Assembly: GCA_946998295.1 (NCBI GenBank)
Contig: CAMPYS010000002.1
Location: 62,001 to 126,000, forward strand
From: an uncultured Prevotella sp.
Lineage (GTDB): Bacteria > Bacteroidota > Bacteroidia > Bacteroidales > Bacteroidaceae
Direction: 5' to 3'
DNA: 64,000 bases
How positions within the stretch are numbered: position 1 is the first letter of the stretch; the number at the start of each line of letters is the position of its first letter. Under the pieces are notes generated by a model. It did not search any database and was not told the origin of the DNA. It was given only the letters and a program-made list of their open reading frames with translations. Made by a program: the position numbers and the translations under genes. Shown here one piece after another: positions 18,964 to 27,910 of this stretch.

Positions 18964-19890
18964 TTATTTGATAAAGATTTTTTTACCATTATGTATATAT
19001 AGACCACTGTGTGTAGGTTTTTGTATACGGCGACCTTGAAGGTCGTAGTAGGGAGCATCGTCTTTACAGTTATCCTTTATAGAATTTACTTTATTAACAC
19101 TTGCTCCTGTTCCAGCATAGTCTTTACCAGTAGCATCTACTACTTTCCAGTTTTTTGCCTTTGCATCGGCTACCTGTTTGGCAGTACATTCATTGTTCTT
19201 CTCCGCAGCTTCGTCATATATACAAAGTACTCCACCTGTTGCAGGTAGTGCAGCAATAAGTTTCCCTACTTCCTCTTCTGAAAGGCTGTTGCCACTACAG
19301 TTGATTTTGTTTATAGCACTTTTTTCAGGAATGGTGAAAGTTTCCAATTCGCAGTTAGAGCAATCAATAGTCTTTATAAGTTTACTTTTACTGATATTAA
19401 GTTCATCTATTGGTAACTTCTTTGCAACAAGGTTTTCTATACCCTCACAATCATAGAAATTTATATCTGTAAGTTTAGGAAGATTACTTAGCGTTACATC
19501 CTTTAACACAGTATGAGTAGGTAATTCTATCTTTTTCGTCATAGGGTCGTCGGTCAAAGTAAACATAGCCATATTTGGAGTTCGTTTACGTGCTTCGATA
19601 GTCGTAAAATTCCTTATATTAGGAAAGCCTGTGATTTTTTTTGCAGAGATTTCAATAGGCTTTCCTATACCTTTCAGCCAAACGCTATCTTTTGCCTCAC
19701 CCCCAGAGAATATTTTGATTGCTGCTCCAACTGGATATGCATCGCTTGCAAAATATTCTCTATTTTGAGCCCTTGTAATAGAAGTTTCCATTCCTACTTC
19801 CATTGTTACATTTATTGCATCATAAGTTTGTGCGTTCACTTGTGCCGACATACAGATAGCCAGCAAAGATAGGAGTAAATACTTTTTCAT
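18964..19890 (-). CDS. Short secreted leucine-rich-repeat paralogue with type IX-like tail
   Basis: A 308-residue secreted protein: signal peptide ending VNAQ (about residue 21), a beta-rich N-domain to about residue 120, a short run of irregular leucine-rich repeats (LTDINFYDCEGIENL, LIKTIDCSNCELETF, INKINCSGNSLSE), one cap module (EEEVGKLIAALP ... AKNWKVVDA), and the tail YYDLQGRRIQKP ... GLYIHNGKKIFIK. It is the smallest of three tandem paralogues and has a single LRR-cap module against three in the 934-residue neighbour. The tail is nearly identical to those of both neighbours, so all three should use the same export and anchoring route. Function is unknown. Confidence 0.75.
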   Translation of the reverse strand: MKKYLLLSLLAICMSAQVNAQTYDAINVTMEVGMETSITRAQNREYFASDAYPVGAAIKIFSGGEAKDSVWLKGIGKPIEISAKKITGFPNIRNFTTIEARKRTPNMAMFTLTDDPMTKKIELPTHTVLKDVTLSNLPKLTDINFYDCEGIENLVAKKLPIDELNISKSKLIKTIDCSNCELETFTIPEKSAINKINCSGNSLSEEEVGKLIAALPATGGVLCIYDEAAEKNNECTAKQVADAKAKNWKVVDATGKDYAGTGASVNKVNSIKDNCKDDAPYYDLQGRRIQKPTHSGLYIHNGKKIFIK

Positions 19891-19907
19891 TATTATTATT
19901 ATTTAGC

Positions 19908-19937
19908 AATTCTGCCAAACCTCTGTTTGGCAGAATT
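19908..19937 (-). terminator. 13-bp perfect hairpin between the 425- and 308-residue LRR genes
   Basis: Arms 19908-19920 and 19925-19937, loop of four bases. It starts 33 bases after the 425-residue gene and ends only 17 bases before the ATG of the 308-residue gene. On the minus strand it is followed by GCTAAATAATAAT, with no U-run, so an RNA role other than simple termination is possible. Confidence 0.55.
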
Positions 19938-19970
19938 GGGTTTTTATTGAATTAATTGTTTGCTTGAAAT

Positions 19971-21248
19971 TTATTTGATAAATACCTTCTTACCATTATG
20001 TATATATAGACCGCTGTGGGTAGGTTTACTTACACAACGTCCTTGTATGTCATACCAAAGAGAATGGTCGTTAGCATCAATATCTTCAATAGAACGTATT
20101 TCAGTTGTCTGTTTTCCATACTGATTTATACTGCGAGAACTATTTGGTTTTGTAAATGAAATCCATATAGGATATTTGATATTATTATCTACTGCAAGAT
20201 ATTTAGGTGTCCAACCTTTAGCATAGCACTTACTTATCTGGTCAGTAGTTGGAGCGACATTATTATCTTTTTTCCTATTTTCAAGGCTATCATAGTAGCA
20301 GAATTCATATAGTTCCAAATTCTCAGGCGTAGGCTGATGATAAGGCAGAGAATTTATCAGATTAGTCAGAGCAGTTGTTCTAATCTGATTATGCTGACAG
20401 AACAAGCGTTCCAAACTCGTACAGTTTGCCACGCTGAGCTGCGAAAGGTTGCAGTTGGAGCAATACAAGTCGGTAAGAAGACTTGCATTTTCCACATTGA
20501 GCAACTGCAAGTTAGGATTGTCGTTGCACCAAAGTTCGCGCAAGTTTGGGAGATTGGCTGTATTAATGGATGTTACAGAAGAGTTTGAACAATAGAGATA
20601 TTCCAAATTGGTGTTATTGCTGAGCATCAATGAGGCGAGACTACTCATATAGTTGCACCCTAATGTCTTGAGACTTCTGATGTTTGACACATCCAATCCC
20701 GTCAGATTATGACAAGATGAAAGCCATAGAGTTTCTAAATTGCTACCATTAGAAGGTAAAATCAACGTTGTGATAGGAACCTCAGTACATCCTAACTCTA
20801 TAAGTTTGGTGTTTGCTGCTAAGTTTAAAGTGCCAGTCATCTTCAAGTTTCCTGAGCAGTTCAATGTTTCAAGTTCTTTATTGGCAGAAACATCGAGAGA
20901 TGTAATAAAATTATTACCACATTCTAAATTTCTTAAACTACCAGCTTTGCTAACATTTAATGATGTAATCAATTGGTTATCGCAATGAAACCATGTGATG
21001 TTGTCAGCAGATAATGTTACTGTTGGACTTGTTAGGACAAACTTGTAAGAGATTTGGTCTTGAGAATCCGAATATGATACACCTGTTACGGACATACGCC
21101 CTTCGTGTTCTATTGCAACTCTCAATGTATCTCCAATGGGAATATCTGTTGTTAAACTGATGGACTGTTGTCCACTTTGAGCACTCACTTGACCTGCCGT
21201 AAATATAGACAGCATGGTTGCTAAAAGTAAATTTTTAATCATAATCAT
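19971..21248 (-). CDS. Secreted leucine-rich-repeat paralogue with type IX-like tail
   Basis: A 425-residue secreted protein. Signal peptide ends VSAQS (about residue 24); a beta-rich N-domain follows (SISLTTDIPIGDTLRVAIE); from about residue 85 to 300 there are ten or so repeats of about 21 residues of the type LRNLECGNNFITSLDVS. A cap module near 300-350 (LTNLINSLP ... CYAKGWTPK) and the tail LWYDIQGRCVSKP ... GLYIHNGKKVFIK close the protein. It has the most regular repeats of the three paralogues and is the first gene of the series. A small stem (21261-21281) precedes it. It is probably a surface-anchored binding protein; the ligand is unknown. Confidence 0.77.
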   Translation of the reverse strand: MIMIKNLLLATMLSIFTAGQVSAQSGQQSISLTTDIPIGDTLRVAIEHEGRMSVTGVSYSDSQDQISYKFVLTSPTVTLSADNITWFHCDNQLITSLNVSKAGSLRNLECGNNFITSLDVSANKELETLNCSGNLKMTGTLNLAANTKLIELGCTEVPITTLILPSNGSNLETLWLSSCHNLTGLDVSNIRSLKTLGCNYMSSLASLMLSNNTNLEYLYCSNSSVTSINTANLPNLRELWCNDNPNLQLLNVENASLLTDLYCSNCNLSQLSVANCTSLERLFCQHNQIRTTALTNLINSLPYHQPTPENLELYEFCYYDSLENRKKDNNVAPTTDQISKCYAKGWTPKYLAVDNNIKYPIWISFTKPNSSRSINQYGKQTTEIRSIEDIDANDHSLWYDIQGRCVSKPTHSGLYIHNGKKVFIK

Positions 21249-21590
21249 TTAGTTTTTTATTCTGCATTTGTAATTTGCAGAGGTTATTTAATAACGTATT
21301 TTTATTTTTGCAAATTAAGTAACTTTTTTATTTTTTCGCAATACCTAAAAAAGATGATTTTATTTATTGAAAGTTATCATTATATTTGAGTATATAACAC
21401 AATAAAAATGATACAAATAGGTATAGAGTAATATATAAATTTAGATAAAGAACATAGGAAGATGATAGAATTAGATTTTTTCCTCTTGTAAAGTGGAAGT
21501 AAAAGAAGTAGAAAGGGTAGATAATAATAGGTAAAATAGTAAAAGTTATCCCCCAAAAATGTTTTTGGGGGATATATACTAAGTGGATAA
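21249..21590. other. Intergenic region upstream of the LRR cluster
   Basis: About 340 AT-rich bases between the first LRR gene and maeB. It contains a 6-bp stem (21261-21266 with 21276-21281) near the LRR start and the maeB terminator at 21550-21571. No exact TAnnTTTG box for the LRR genes was found; a near match, TTAATTTG, overlaps 21309-21316 on the minus strand. Nothing else is evident. Confidence 0.5.
21550..21571 (-). terminator. Terminator of maeB
   Basis: Perfect 10-bp stem, five C-G pairs then five A-T pairs (CCCCCAAAAA and complement), with a two-base spacer. It starts 20 bases after the maeB stop. Confidence 0.75.
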
Positions 21591-23879
21591 TTATTGTTTT
21601 TTCTTTAGCTTTGCAACATAAGCATCTATTACTGCTACTGCGGTAATATTTATAATATCTCTTACTGAAGCCTCTGAGTCAGTGAAGTGTATAGGTTTAT
21701 TAAGTCCCATCTGTATAGGCCCTATGATTTCCGTATCATGGCTAATGTTTCTAAGGAGTTGGTAAGTGCAATTAGCCGAAGAGAGGTTAGGGAAAATTAG
21801 AGTATTAACATCTTTATCCTTTAGACGTGTAAAAGGATATTTTTCATCTCTAAGTTTTTTATTTAATGCGAAATTAATTTGCATTTCTCCATCTATAGCC
21901 CAGTCGGGGTAAGTTTCTTGTAAGTATTTTATGGCATCATGAACACTTTCGGGTGAGCCTCCAGCATCTGAACCAAAGTTGGAAAAAGACACCATAGCTG
22001 TTATAGCTTTATCATTAAAGAAAGTTACAACTTCGTGTGCTAAACATGCAGTGTCAATAAGTGCTTGAGTTGTAGGATGTCTATTAATAAGTGTATCAGC
22101 AATATAGTACGTACCCTTTTTAGAATTTAGGATATGCATTGTACTGAAATGCTTATATTCAGGCCGTATACCAACAACCTCTTTTGCAGTTGTAATTATA
22201 TTATTATAGTTTGTATATAATCCTGTTACGCATGCATCAGCATCTCCATATTCAACCATTGCCATAGCAAAATAGTTTTTATCATACATTTTATCGTATG
22301 CTTCGTTAAAGTTATATCCTTCTCTCGCACGTTTTTCAGCGAGGTGTTTTGCATACGTAGCACGGCGTCGTTGCTCTTTATCAGCTCTCATGTCTACTAT
22401 TTCAATGTCTGATAAGTCTATTTTTAGTCTATTAGCAATTCTATTTAATCTATCAGGATTACCTAATAATATAGGTTTGCATATACCTTCCTGTTTTGCT
22501 AATATAGCCGCTTTCATCATATTTTGATGTTCACCTTCAGCAAATACTACTTTTTGAGGATATTTTCTTGCCGTTGAATGTATGTAGCGTGTTAGTTTTG
22601 TTTCTTGTCCTAATAATTGGCGAAGTTGTTCCTTATATACCTCAAAATTTGATATTTTGGTTCTTGCAACTCCACTTTCGATAGCAGCTTTTGCTACAGC
22701 AGCACTTACCTCTGTTATAAGTCTTGGATCAACAGGCTTAGGTATAAAATATTTTGACCCAAAAGATAAATCATTAACATGGTATGCTTTATTAACAACA
22801 TCTGGTACAGGCTTTTTAGCTATTTCAGCAATAGCATGAACAGCAGCCATTTTCATTTCTTCGTTTATAGCTTTTGCATGAACATCAAGAGCTCCTCTGA
22901 AGATGTATGGAAAGCCAATAACATTATTAATTTGGTTAGGGTAGTCAGATCTACCTGTAGACATAATAACATCAGGTCTTGCATCTAAGGCATCTTCGTA
23001 TGATATTTCAGGTACAGGATTAGCTAAGGCAAATACTATAGGGTTATTGCTCATAGACTTAATCATATCTTTAGTTAGAATGTTGCCTTTTGATAGACCA
23101 ACAAAAACATCACATCCTTTCATAGCTTCTTCTAATGTATGTATATCTTTTCGTGATGTAGCAAAAAGTTTCTTTTGTGGTGTTAAGTCGGTACGTTCTT
23201 TAGTTATAATGCCCTTTGAGTCGATCATTATAATATTTTCACGTTTTACTCCTAACGCAATATAAAGTTTAGCGCATGAAATGGCGGCAGCTCCAGCACC
23301 ATTCATTACAAGTTTTGCTTTTTTTATATCCTTTTCTGCTACTTCTAAGGCGTTTTTAAGTCCTGCAGCAGAAATTATTGCAGTTCCGTGTTGATCGTCG
23401 TGCATTACAGGAATATCCAAAGTCTTTTTTAATCGTTCTTCTATAGCGAAACATTCAGGTGCTTTAATATCTTCGAGGTTTATACCTCCAAAGGTAGGCG
23501 CAATTTTTTCAACAGTTTCGCAAAATTTATCTGGGTCTTGTTCGTTGATTTCTATATCGAAGACATCTATTCCACCATATATTTTAAATAGTAATCCTTT
23601 GCCTTCCATAACAGGTTTACCACTCATGGCACCAATATTTCCAAGTCCTAAAATAGCAGTTCCATTTGTTATGACAGCTACAAGATTTCCTTTATCAGTG
23701 TATTTGAACACGTTGTCAGCTTTTTCTTGTATTTCTAAGCATGGAAATGCTACTCCCGGTGAGTATGCAAGACTTAAATCTCTTTGTGTACTATATGGTT
23801 TTGTAGGTATTACTTCTATTTTTCCCGGACGATTATTCTGGTGATATTCTAATGCGGCTTCTTTTGTTATTTTAATCAT
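21591..23879 (-). CDS. maeB: NADP-dependent malic enzyme fused to a phosphotransacetylase-like domain
   Basis: Oxidatively decarboxylates malate to pyruvate with NADP, supplying NADPH. The 762-residue protein has the hybrid MaeB layout: malic N-domain (SLAYSPGVAFPCLEI) with the metal-site segment HDDQHGTAI near residue 165, a Rossmann NAD(P) domain (LVMNGAGAAAISCAKL), and from about residue 430 a phosphate acetyl/butyryltransferase-like domain (VVFAEGEHQNMMKAA, FSNFGSDAGGSPE). In studied homologues the C-terminal domain is regulatory and binds acetyl-CoA rather than acting as an enzyme. Length is normal. It has its own -7 box at 23923 and a terminator at 21550. Confidence 0.95.
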   Translation of the reverse strand: MIKITKEAALEYHQNNRPGKIEVIPTKPYSTQRDLSLAYSPGVAFPCLEIQEKADNVFKYTDKGNLVAVITNGTAILGLGNIGAMSGKPVMEGKGLLFKIYGGIDVFDIEINEQDPDKFCETVEKIAPTFGGINLEDIKAPECFAIEERLKKTLDIPVMHDDQHGTAIISAAGLKNALEVAEKDIKKAKLVMNGAGAAAISCAKLYIALGVKRENIIMIDSKGIITKERTDLTPQKKLFATSRKDIHTLEEAMKGCDVFVGLSKGNILTKDMIKSMSNNPIVFALANPVPEISYEDALDARPDVIMSTGRSDYPNQINNVIGFPYIFRGALDVHAKAINEEMKMAAVHAIAEIAKKPVPDVVNKAYHVNDLSFGSKYFIPKPVDPRLITEVSAAVAKAAIESGVARTKISNFEVYKEQLRQLLGQETKLTRYIHSTARKYPQKVVFAEGEHQNMMKAAILAKQEGICKPILLGNPDRLNRIANRLKIDLSDIEIVDMRADKEQRRRATYAKHLAEKRAREGYNFNEAYDKMYDKNYFAMAMVEYGDADACVTGLYTNYNNIITTAKEVVGIRPEYKHFSTMHILNSKKGTYYIADTLINRHPTTQALIDTACLAHEVVTFFNDKAITAMVSFSNFGSDAGGSPESVHDAIKYLQETYPDWAIDGEMQINFALNKKLRDEKYPFTRLKDKDVNTLIFPNLSSANCTYQLLRNISHDTEIIGPIQMGLNKPIHFTDSEASVRDIINITAVAVIDAYVAKLKKKQ

Positions 23880-23922
23880 TGATTTACTTATATAATATTT
23901 TAATATATTTTATTAATATTTG

Positions 23923-23930
23923 CAAAGTTA
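23923..23930 (-). promoter_or_regulatory. -7 box of maeB
   Basis: Reads TAACTTTG on the minus strand, an exact TAnnTTTG match, 44 bases upstream of the start codon. Confidence 0.6.
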
Positions 23931-23975
23931 CTAAATTATAGTTATATTGATAATTTTGTAAAGCTGTATTTTTTC

Positions 23976-26180
23976 TCAAAGTCTTGTTACTTGTTTTACA
24001 CCTTTTATATTTGATACTTTTTTGATTAGTGTTTTTAATTTAGAAGTATCTTCAACCATTACCGATATAGTTCCAGAGAATAGTCCATCATTTGTATCAA
24101 TGTTAATAGATCGCATTGTAATATTATTTTCTTTAGATATGATATTGGTTATATTGCTAACTATTCCAATATCATCATTTCCTATTATACGTAGTGTTAT
24201 ATCGTAAGTAGACTCTCCTTTACCACTCCAACGTGCTTTTACTATTCTGTATCCATATCGTTTTTGTAAGTCTGGAGCATTAGGACAGTCAGTACGATGT
24301 ATACGTATGCCTCCAGAGATAGTAACAAATCCGAAGATAGGGTCTCCGTAAATAGGGTGGCAACATTTCGATAGCGAGAAATCTATTCCTTTTAGATCTT
24401 TTCCTATAACTAATATATCTTCATTGTTGCGTAGCAGTTCTTTTGTTTTATCTTCAAATTCAAAATTCTTAGCACTTTCTATTTCTTTTGTTTGATTTAA
24501 ATTATGTTCCTTATTGTATATTTTAACATATTCATCTATAACATCATTTACATCTAATTTTTCGTCTGCTATTTCTTTGTAAAAGTCGGATACCTCTTTG
24601 AAACCTAATTGTTTTATGAGATGGTACAATACTTGTTCTTCAAATTCTATTTTTTTATTTTTAAATCTTCTTTCTAATAGTTCTTTAACATATATACCAG
24701 CTTTAACCTGATTTTCTTTAAGAGCTAAACGTATTTTTGTTTTTGCTTTTGCCGATTTTGCTATTTTTAGCCATTCTTGTTTAGGAGTTTGGTTGTTAGA
24801 GGTCATTATCTCTACGGTATCTCCACTTTTTAATTCAGTTCTTAGTGAAACATTTTTATGGTTAACTTTACCCCCTATACATTGGTTACCTATTTTTGAG
24901 TGTATTGCGTATGCAAAATCGAGCAAGGTAGCTCCTTTGGGAAATTTTAGTAAATCTCCTTTAGGCGTGAATACATAAATCTCTTTATCATATAGGTCAA
25001 GCTTGAATTGATCCATTACTTCTAAGTTGTTTCCTGCTTCTATAGCTGCACGTATAGAAGCTAACCAATTGTCTAATCCTCCTTCAGCTTTTACTCCTTT
25101 ATATCTCCAGTGAGCTGCTAAACCATGTTCAGCAATATCGTCCATTCGTTCAGTTCTAATCTGTACTTCTACCCATTTTTGTTTTGGACCAAGTACAGTA
25201 ATATGCAGGCACTCATAACCATTAGATTTTGGTACGGATATCCAGTCACGTAGTCTTTTAGGATTAGGCTGATACATGTCTGTTATTATTGAGTAAGTTT
25301 GCCAGCATTGCATTTTTTCTTTATCTTCTGGTGATTTTAGAATGATACGTATAGCAAATAAGTCGTATATACCTTCAAAGTTGCATTTTTGTTTTTTCAT
25401 TTTTTGCCATATTGAATGTATAGACTTTGTACGTCCTTTAATATGAAAATCAAGTCCAGCCGCAGAGAGTCTTTTACTTACTGGGTCTATAAATTCTTTT
25501 ATGTATTGGTCTCTTGCTCGTTTAGTTTGATTTAATTTATCTTTTATATGATAGTACACATCATGTTCTAAGTATTTTAGAGACAGGTCTTCTAATTCGC
25601 TTTTTAATTTATACAGTCCAAGTTTATGAGCTAAGGGAGCATATAGATAGCTTGCTTCTTCCGATACTTGTTTTCGTGCTTCTGTGTTTTTAGTATCTCT
25701 TATTTGTCGCATAATATTGACCCTATCTGCTATCATAATAAGAATTACACGCATATCTTCAGCAAACGATACTAATAAATTTCGGAAATTTTCGCTCTCT
25801 ATTATTGGTTTTTTATGGTATAGGTCTTTTATACGAGCTATACCCTTTATAATATGTAGAACATTTTCTCCGTAGTTGTTAACTATTGTTTGTTCTGAAA
25901 CCATTCCAACTTGATAACCAACATAGTAAATAATAGCTAATGCAGAGTCTAATTTTAACCCAATATCATTAATTGAAATTAAAGCAGTTTGTATGGAACA
26001 AATTATAGGATTGAATCCAAAGCTATTTCTTTCTAAAGTATTATTTTGGGCTATTTCAGTAATATATTTTAATACATTTTCTTCAATTTTTTGTGTAAGC
26101 ATATCTGGAAGTGCATTTTTTAGCTGCTGAAACCCTGCCTTAAAAATAACTTCTTCCTCTTCTGTGAAAAATGGTCTCAT
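23976..26180 (-). CDS. relA: RelA-type (p)ppGpp synthetase with degenerate hydrolase domain
   Basis: Makes the alarmone (p)ppGpp during starvation. The 734-residue long RSH protein has an N-terminal HD-fold region, then a synthetase with GRTKSIHSIWQKM, YDLFAIRII, PKSNGYECLHITV and VEVQIRTERMDDIAEHGLAAHW, which look intact. TGS domain (YVFTPKGDLLKFPKGATLLDFAY), zinc-finger/helical region with CCHP, and a C-terminal ACT domain follow. In the hydrolase domain the HDVVEDT block is replaced by VGYQVGM and the later ADRLHNMR reads ADRVNIMR, so the Mn-binding residues are missing. I chose Met at 26180 (MRPFFTEEEE), because the -7 box at 26209 lies inside the longer reading frame. Confidence 0.9.
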   Translation of the reverse strand: MRPFFTEEEEVIFKAGFQQLKNALPDMLTQKIEENVLKYITEIAQNNTLERNSFGFNPIICSIQTALISINDIGLKLDSALAIIYYVGYQVGMVSEQTIVNNYGENVLHIIKGIARIKDLYHKKPIIESENFRNLLVSFAEDMRVILIMIADRVNIMRQIRDTKNTEARKQVSEEASYLYAPLAHKLGLYKLKSELEDLSLKYLEHDVYYHIKDKLNQTKRARDQYIKEFIDPVSKRLSAAGLDFHIKGRTKSIHSIWQKMKKQKCNFEGIYDLFAIRIILKSPEDKEKMQCWQTYSIITDMYQPNPKRLRDWISVPKSNGYECLHITVLGPKQKWVEVQIRTERMDDIAEHGLAAHWRYKGVKAEGGLDNWLASIRAAIEAGNNLEVMDQFKLDLYDKEIYVFTPKGDLLKFPKGATLLDFAYAIHSKIGNQCIGGKVNHKNVSLRTELKSGDTVEIMTSNNQTPKQEWLKIAKSAKAKTKIRLALKENQVKAGIYVKELLERRFKNKKIEFEEQVLYHLIKQLGFKEVSDFYKEIADEKLDVNDVIDEYVKIYNKEHNLNQTKEIESAKNFEFEDKTKELLRNNEDILVIGKDLKGIDFSLSKCCHPIYGDPIFGFVTISGGIRIHRTDCPNAPDLQKRYGYRIVKARWSGKGESTYDITLRIIGNDDIGIVSNITNIISKENNITMRSINIDTNDGLFSGTISVMVEDTSKLKTLIKKVSNIKGVKQVTRL

Positions 26181-26208
26181 TATTTCTTCTTCTTCTTGGT
26201 TATATAAG

Positions 26209-26216
26209 CAAAAGTA
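26209..26216 (-). promoter_or_regulatory. -7 box of relA
   Basis: TACTTTTG on the minus strand matches TAnnTTTG, 29 bases upstream of the ATG at 26180. It rules out the upstream in-frame ATG at 26219 as the normal start. It faces the plus-strand promoter at 26258. Confidence 0.6.
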
Positions 26217-26257
26217 CAAAAAAATAAATAAAGTTAGTATAGGTGTGAAAAAGTTGC

Positions 26258-26265
26258 TATATTTG
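26258..26265 (+). promoter_or_regulatory. -7 box of the DUF4301 gene
   Basis: TATATTTG matches TAnnTTTG, 36 bases before the ATG at 26302, divergent from the relA promoter. Confidence 0.6.
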
Positions 26266-26301
26266 TTTACTCTTAATACTTAAATTTTTATTTTATAAGT
26301 C

Positions 26302-27819
26302 ATGTTAACTAACAAAGATAAAGTTCTACTTAACTCTAAAGGTATAACTATTTCAGAGTTATATAATCAAATCTATAATTTAAAAGAAGGTTTTCCTTAT
26401 CTTAAAATTGTACGACAGACTACAATAGGTGATGGTATATTTAAATTGACAGATACAGAGTCTGATAAGTATATTAACTCTTGGGAGAGATATAGTAGGA
26501 CTAAAAAGCAAATAGTAAAATTTGTTCCTGCTTCAGGTGCGGCAACTCGTATGTTTAAAGATTTGTTTACCTTTTTAAGTAGTGATGAAGAGAATTTTAA
26601 AAACGAGAATATAAAAACTTTTTTTGATAATATTAAATCTTTCGCTTTTTATGACGAACTAAATATTTATTGTCAATATGTATTTAATAAAAGTATAGAA
26701 CAACTTAAATCTGCTAATCGACATAAAGATATAATAGATTTATTATTAGGTGATGAAGGTTTGAATTATGGACAGATGCCTAAAGGAGTATTAGCTTTTC
26801 ACAGTTATAAAAATGGGTATAGAACCCCTGTGGAAGAACATCTTGTTGAGGCTGCAATGTATTGTAAACAAGGTAATAAAGCTCGAATACATTTTACCGT
26901 ATCTGGTAATCATTTGGATTTATTTAAGTCTTTGGTAAATAAAACAAAGAGTAAATATGAGGAAAAATATAATTTGAATTTTGATATTGATTATTCTGTA
27001 CAGAAATCTTCAACAGATACAGTTGCACTTAATATGGATAATACATTGTTTCGTAGTGATGATGGAATGATTCTTTTTCGTCCTTCAGGGCATGGAGCTT
27101 TAATAGAAAATTTAAATGATATAAATGCAGATATTGTATTTATAAAAAATATTGATAATGTAGTTCCTGATAGGTTAAAGCAAACTACAGTTTATTGGAA
27201 AAAAGTTATTGCAGGGATATTAGTTGAACTTCAAACAGAATGTTTTAAATACATACGATTATTAAAAACAAATGATTTTATTAATGCTGATATTGTTGCT
27301 GCAACTGAATTTGTACATAATAAATTATGTTGTAATTTAAATATAGAGAAATGTTCCACAATAGGGGATAAAGTAGAACTTTTACTATCTAAGCTTAATC
27401 GTCCTATACGTGTTTGTGGAATGGTAAAAAATAGTGGTGAACCTGGCGGAGGACCATTTTATATAATGGATAATAATGGTAATGAAAGTTTGCAGATTAT
27501 AGAAAATGCTCAAATAAATAAGAATGATAATAGAACTATACAAATATTTAAACATGGAACTCATTTTAATCCTGTTGATTTAGTGTGTGGTATTAAAGAT
27601 TATCGAGGTATAAAATTTGATTTACTTAATTTTGTAGATAAAAATACTGGTTTTGTTTCAATTAAATCAAAAGGTAGTAAACAGCTTAAAGCTTTAGAGC
27701 GTCCTGGTCTTTGGAATGGTGCAATGAGTAATTGGAATACTGTATTTATTGAAGTGCCTGTTATTACCTTTAATCCTGTTAAAACTGTTACCGATCTTTT
27801 ACGAAGTGAACATCAATAA
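26302..27819 (+). CDS. DUF4301 family protein
   Basis: A 505-residue soluble protein without signal peptide or membrane segment. I recognise it as DUF4301, a family largely confined to Bacteroidetes. The segment FVPASGAATRMFKDL near residue 75 is its hallmark and looks like a nucleotide-sugar pyrophosphorylase loop; MPKGVLAFHSY, PVEEHLVEAA, FRPSGHGALIENLND and VCGMVKNSGEPGGGPF are further conserved-looking blocks. The last resembles sugar-phosphate nucleotidyltransferases, so an activity on nucleotides or sugars is possible, but this is inference. It is a single-gene unit, divergent from relA and closed by the hairpin at 27827. Confidence 0.78.
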   Translation: MLTNKDKVLLNSKGITISELYNQIYNLKEGFPYLKIVRQTTIGDGIFKLTDTESDKYINSWERYSRTKKQIVKFVPASGAATRMFKDLFTFLSSDEENFKNENIKTFFDNIKSFAFYDELNIYCQYVFNKSIEQLKSANRHKDIIDLLLGDEGLNYGQMPKGVLAFHSYKNGYRTPVEEHLVEAAMYCKQGNKARIHFTVSGNHLDLFKSLVNKTKSKYEEKYNLNFDIDYSVQKSSTDTVALNMDNTLFRSDDGMILFRPSGHGALIENLNDINADIVFIKNIDNVVPDRLKQTTVYWKKVIAGILVELQTECFKYIRLLKTNDFINADIVAATEFVHNKLCCNLNIEKCSTIGDKVELLLSKLNRPIRVCGMVKNSGEPGGGPFYIMDNNGNESLQIIENAQINKNDNRTIQIFKHGTHFNPVDLVCGIKDYRGIKFDLLNFVDKNTGFVSIKSKGSKQLKALERPGLWNGAMSNWNTVFIEVPVITFNPVKTVTDLLRSEHQ

Positions 27820-27826
27820 AAAAGTA

Positions 27827-27857
27827 ACTCCTATTATAATAAAATGATAATAGGAGT
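27827..27857. terminator. Bidirectional terminator between DUF4301 and rprY genes
   Basis: Perfect 11-bp stem (ACTCCTATTAT and complement, arms 27827-27837 and 27847-27857) with a 9-base loop between two convergent genes. Confidence 0.65.
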
Positions 27858-27910
27858 ACACATAATTTTATGAAAAATAATTTCTATAGACTATTGAATG
27901 CTAAAATCTA

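Noticed and set aside
26181..26219. Upstream ATG of relA (13 more residues)
   Set aside because: The -7 promoter box at 26209-26216 lies inside it and the family starts at MRPFF.
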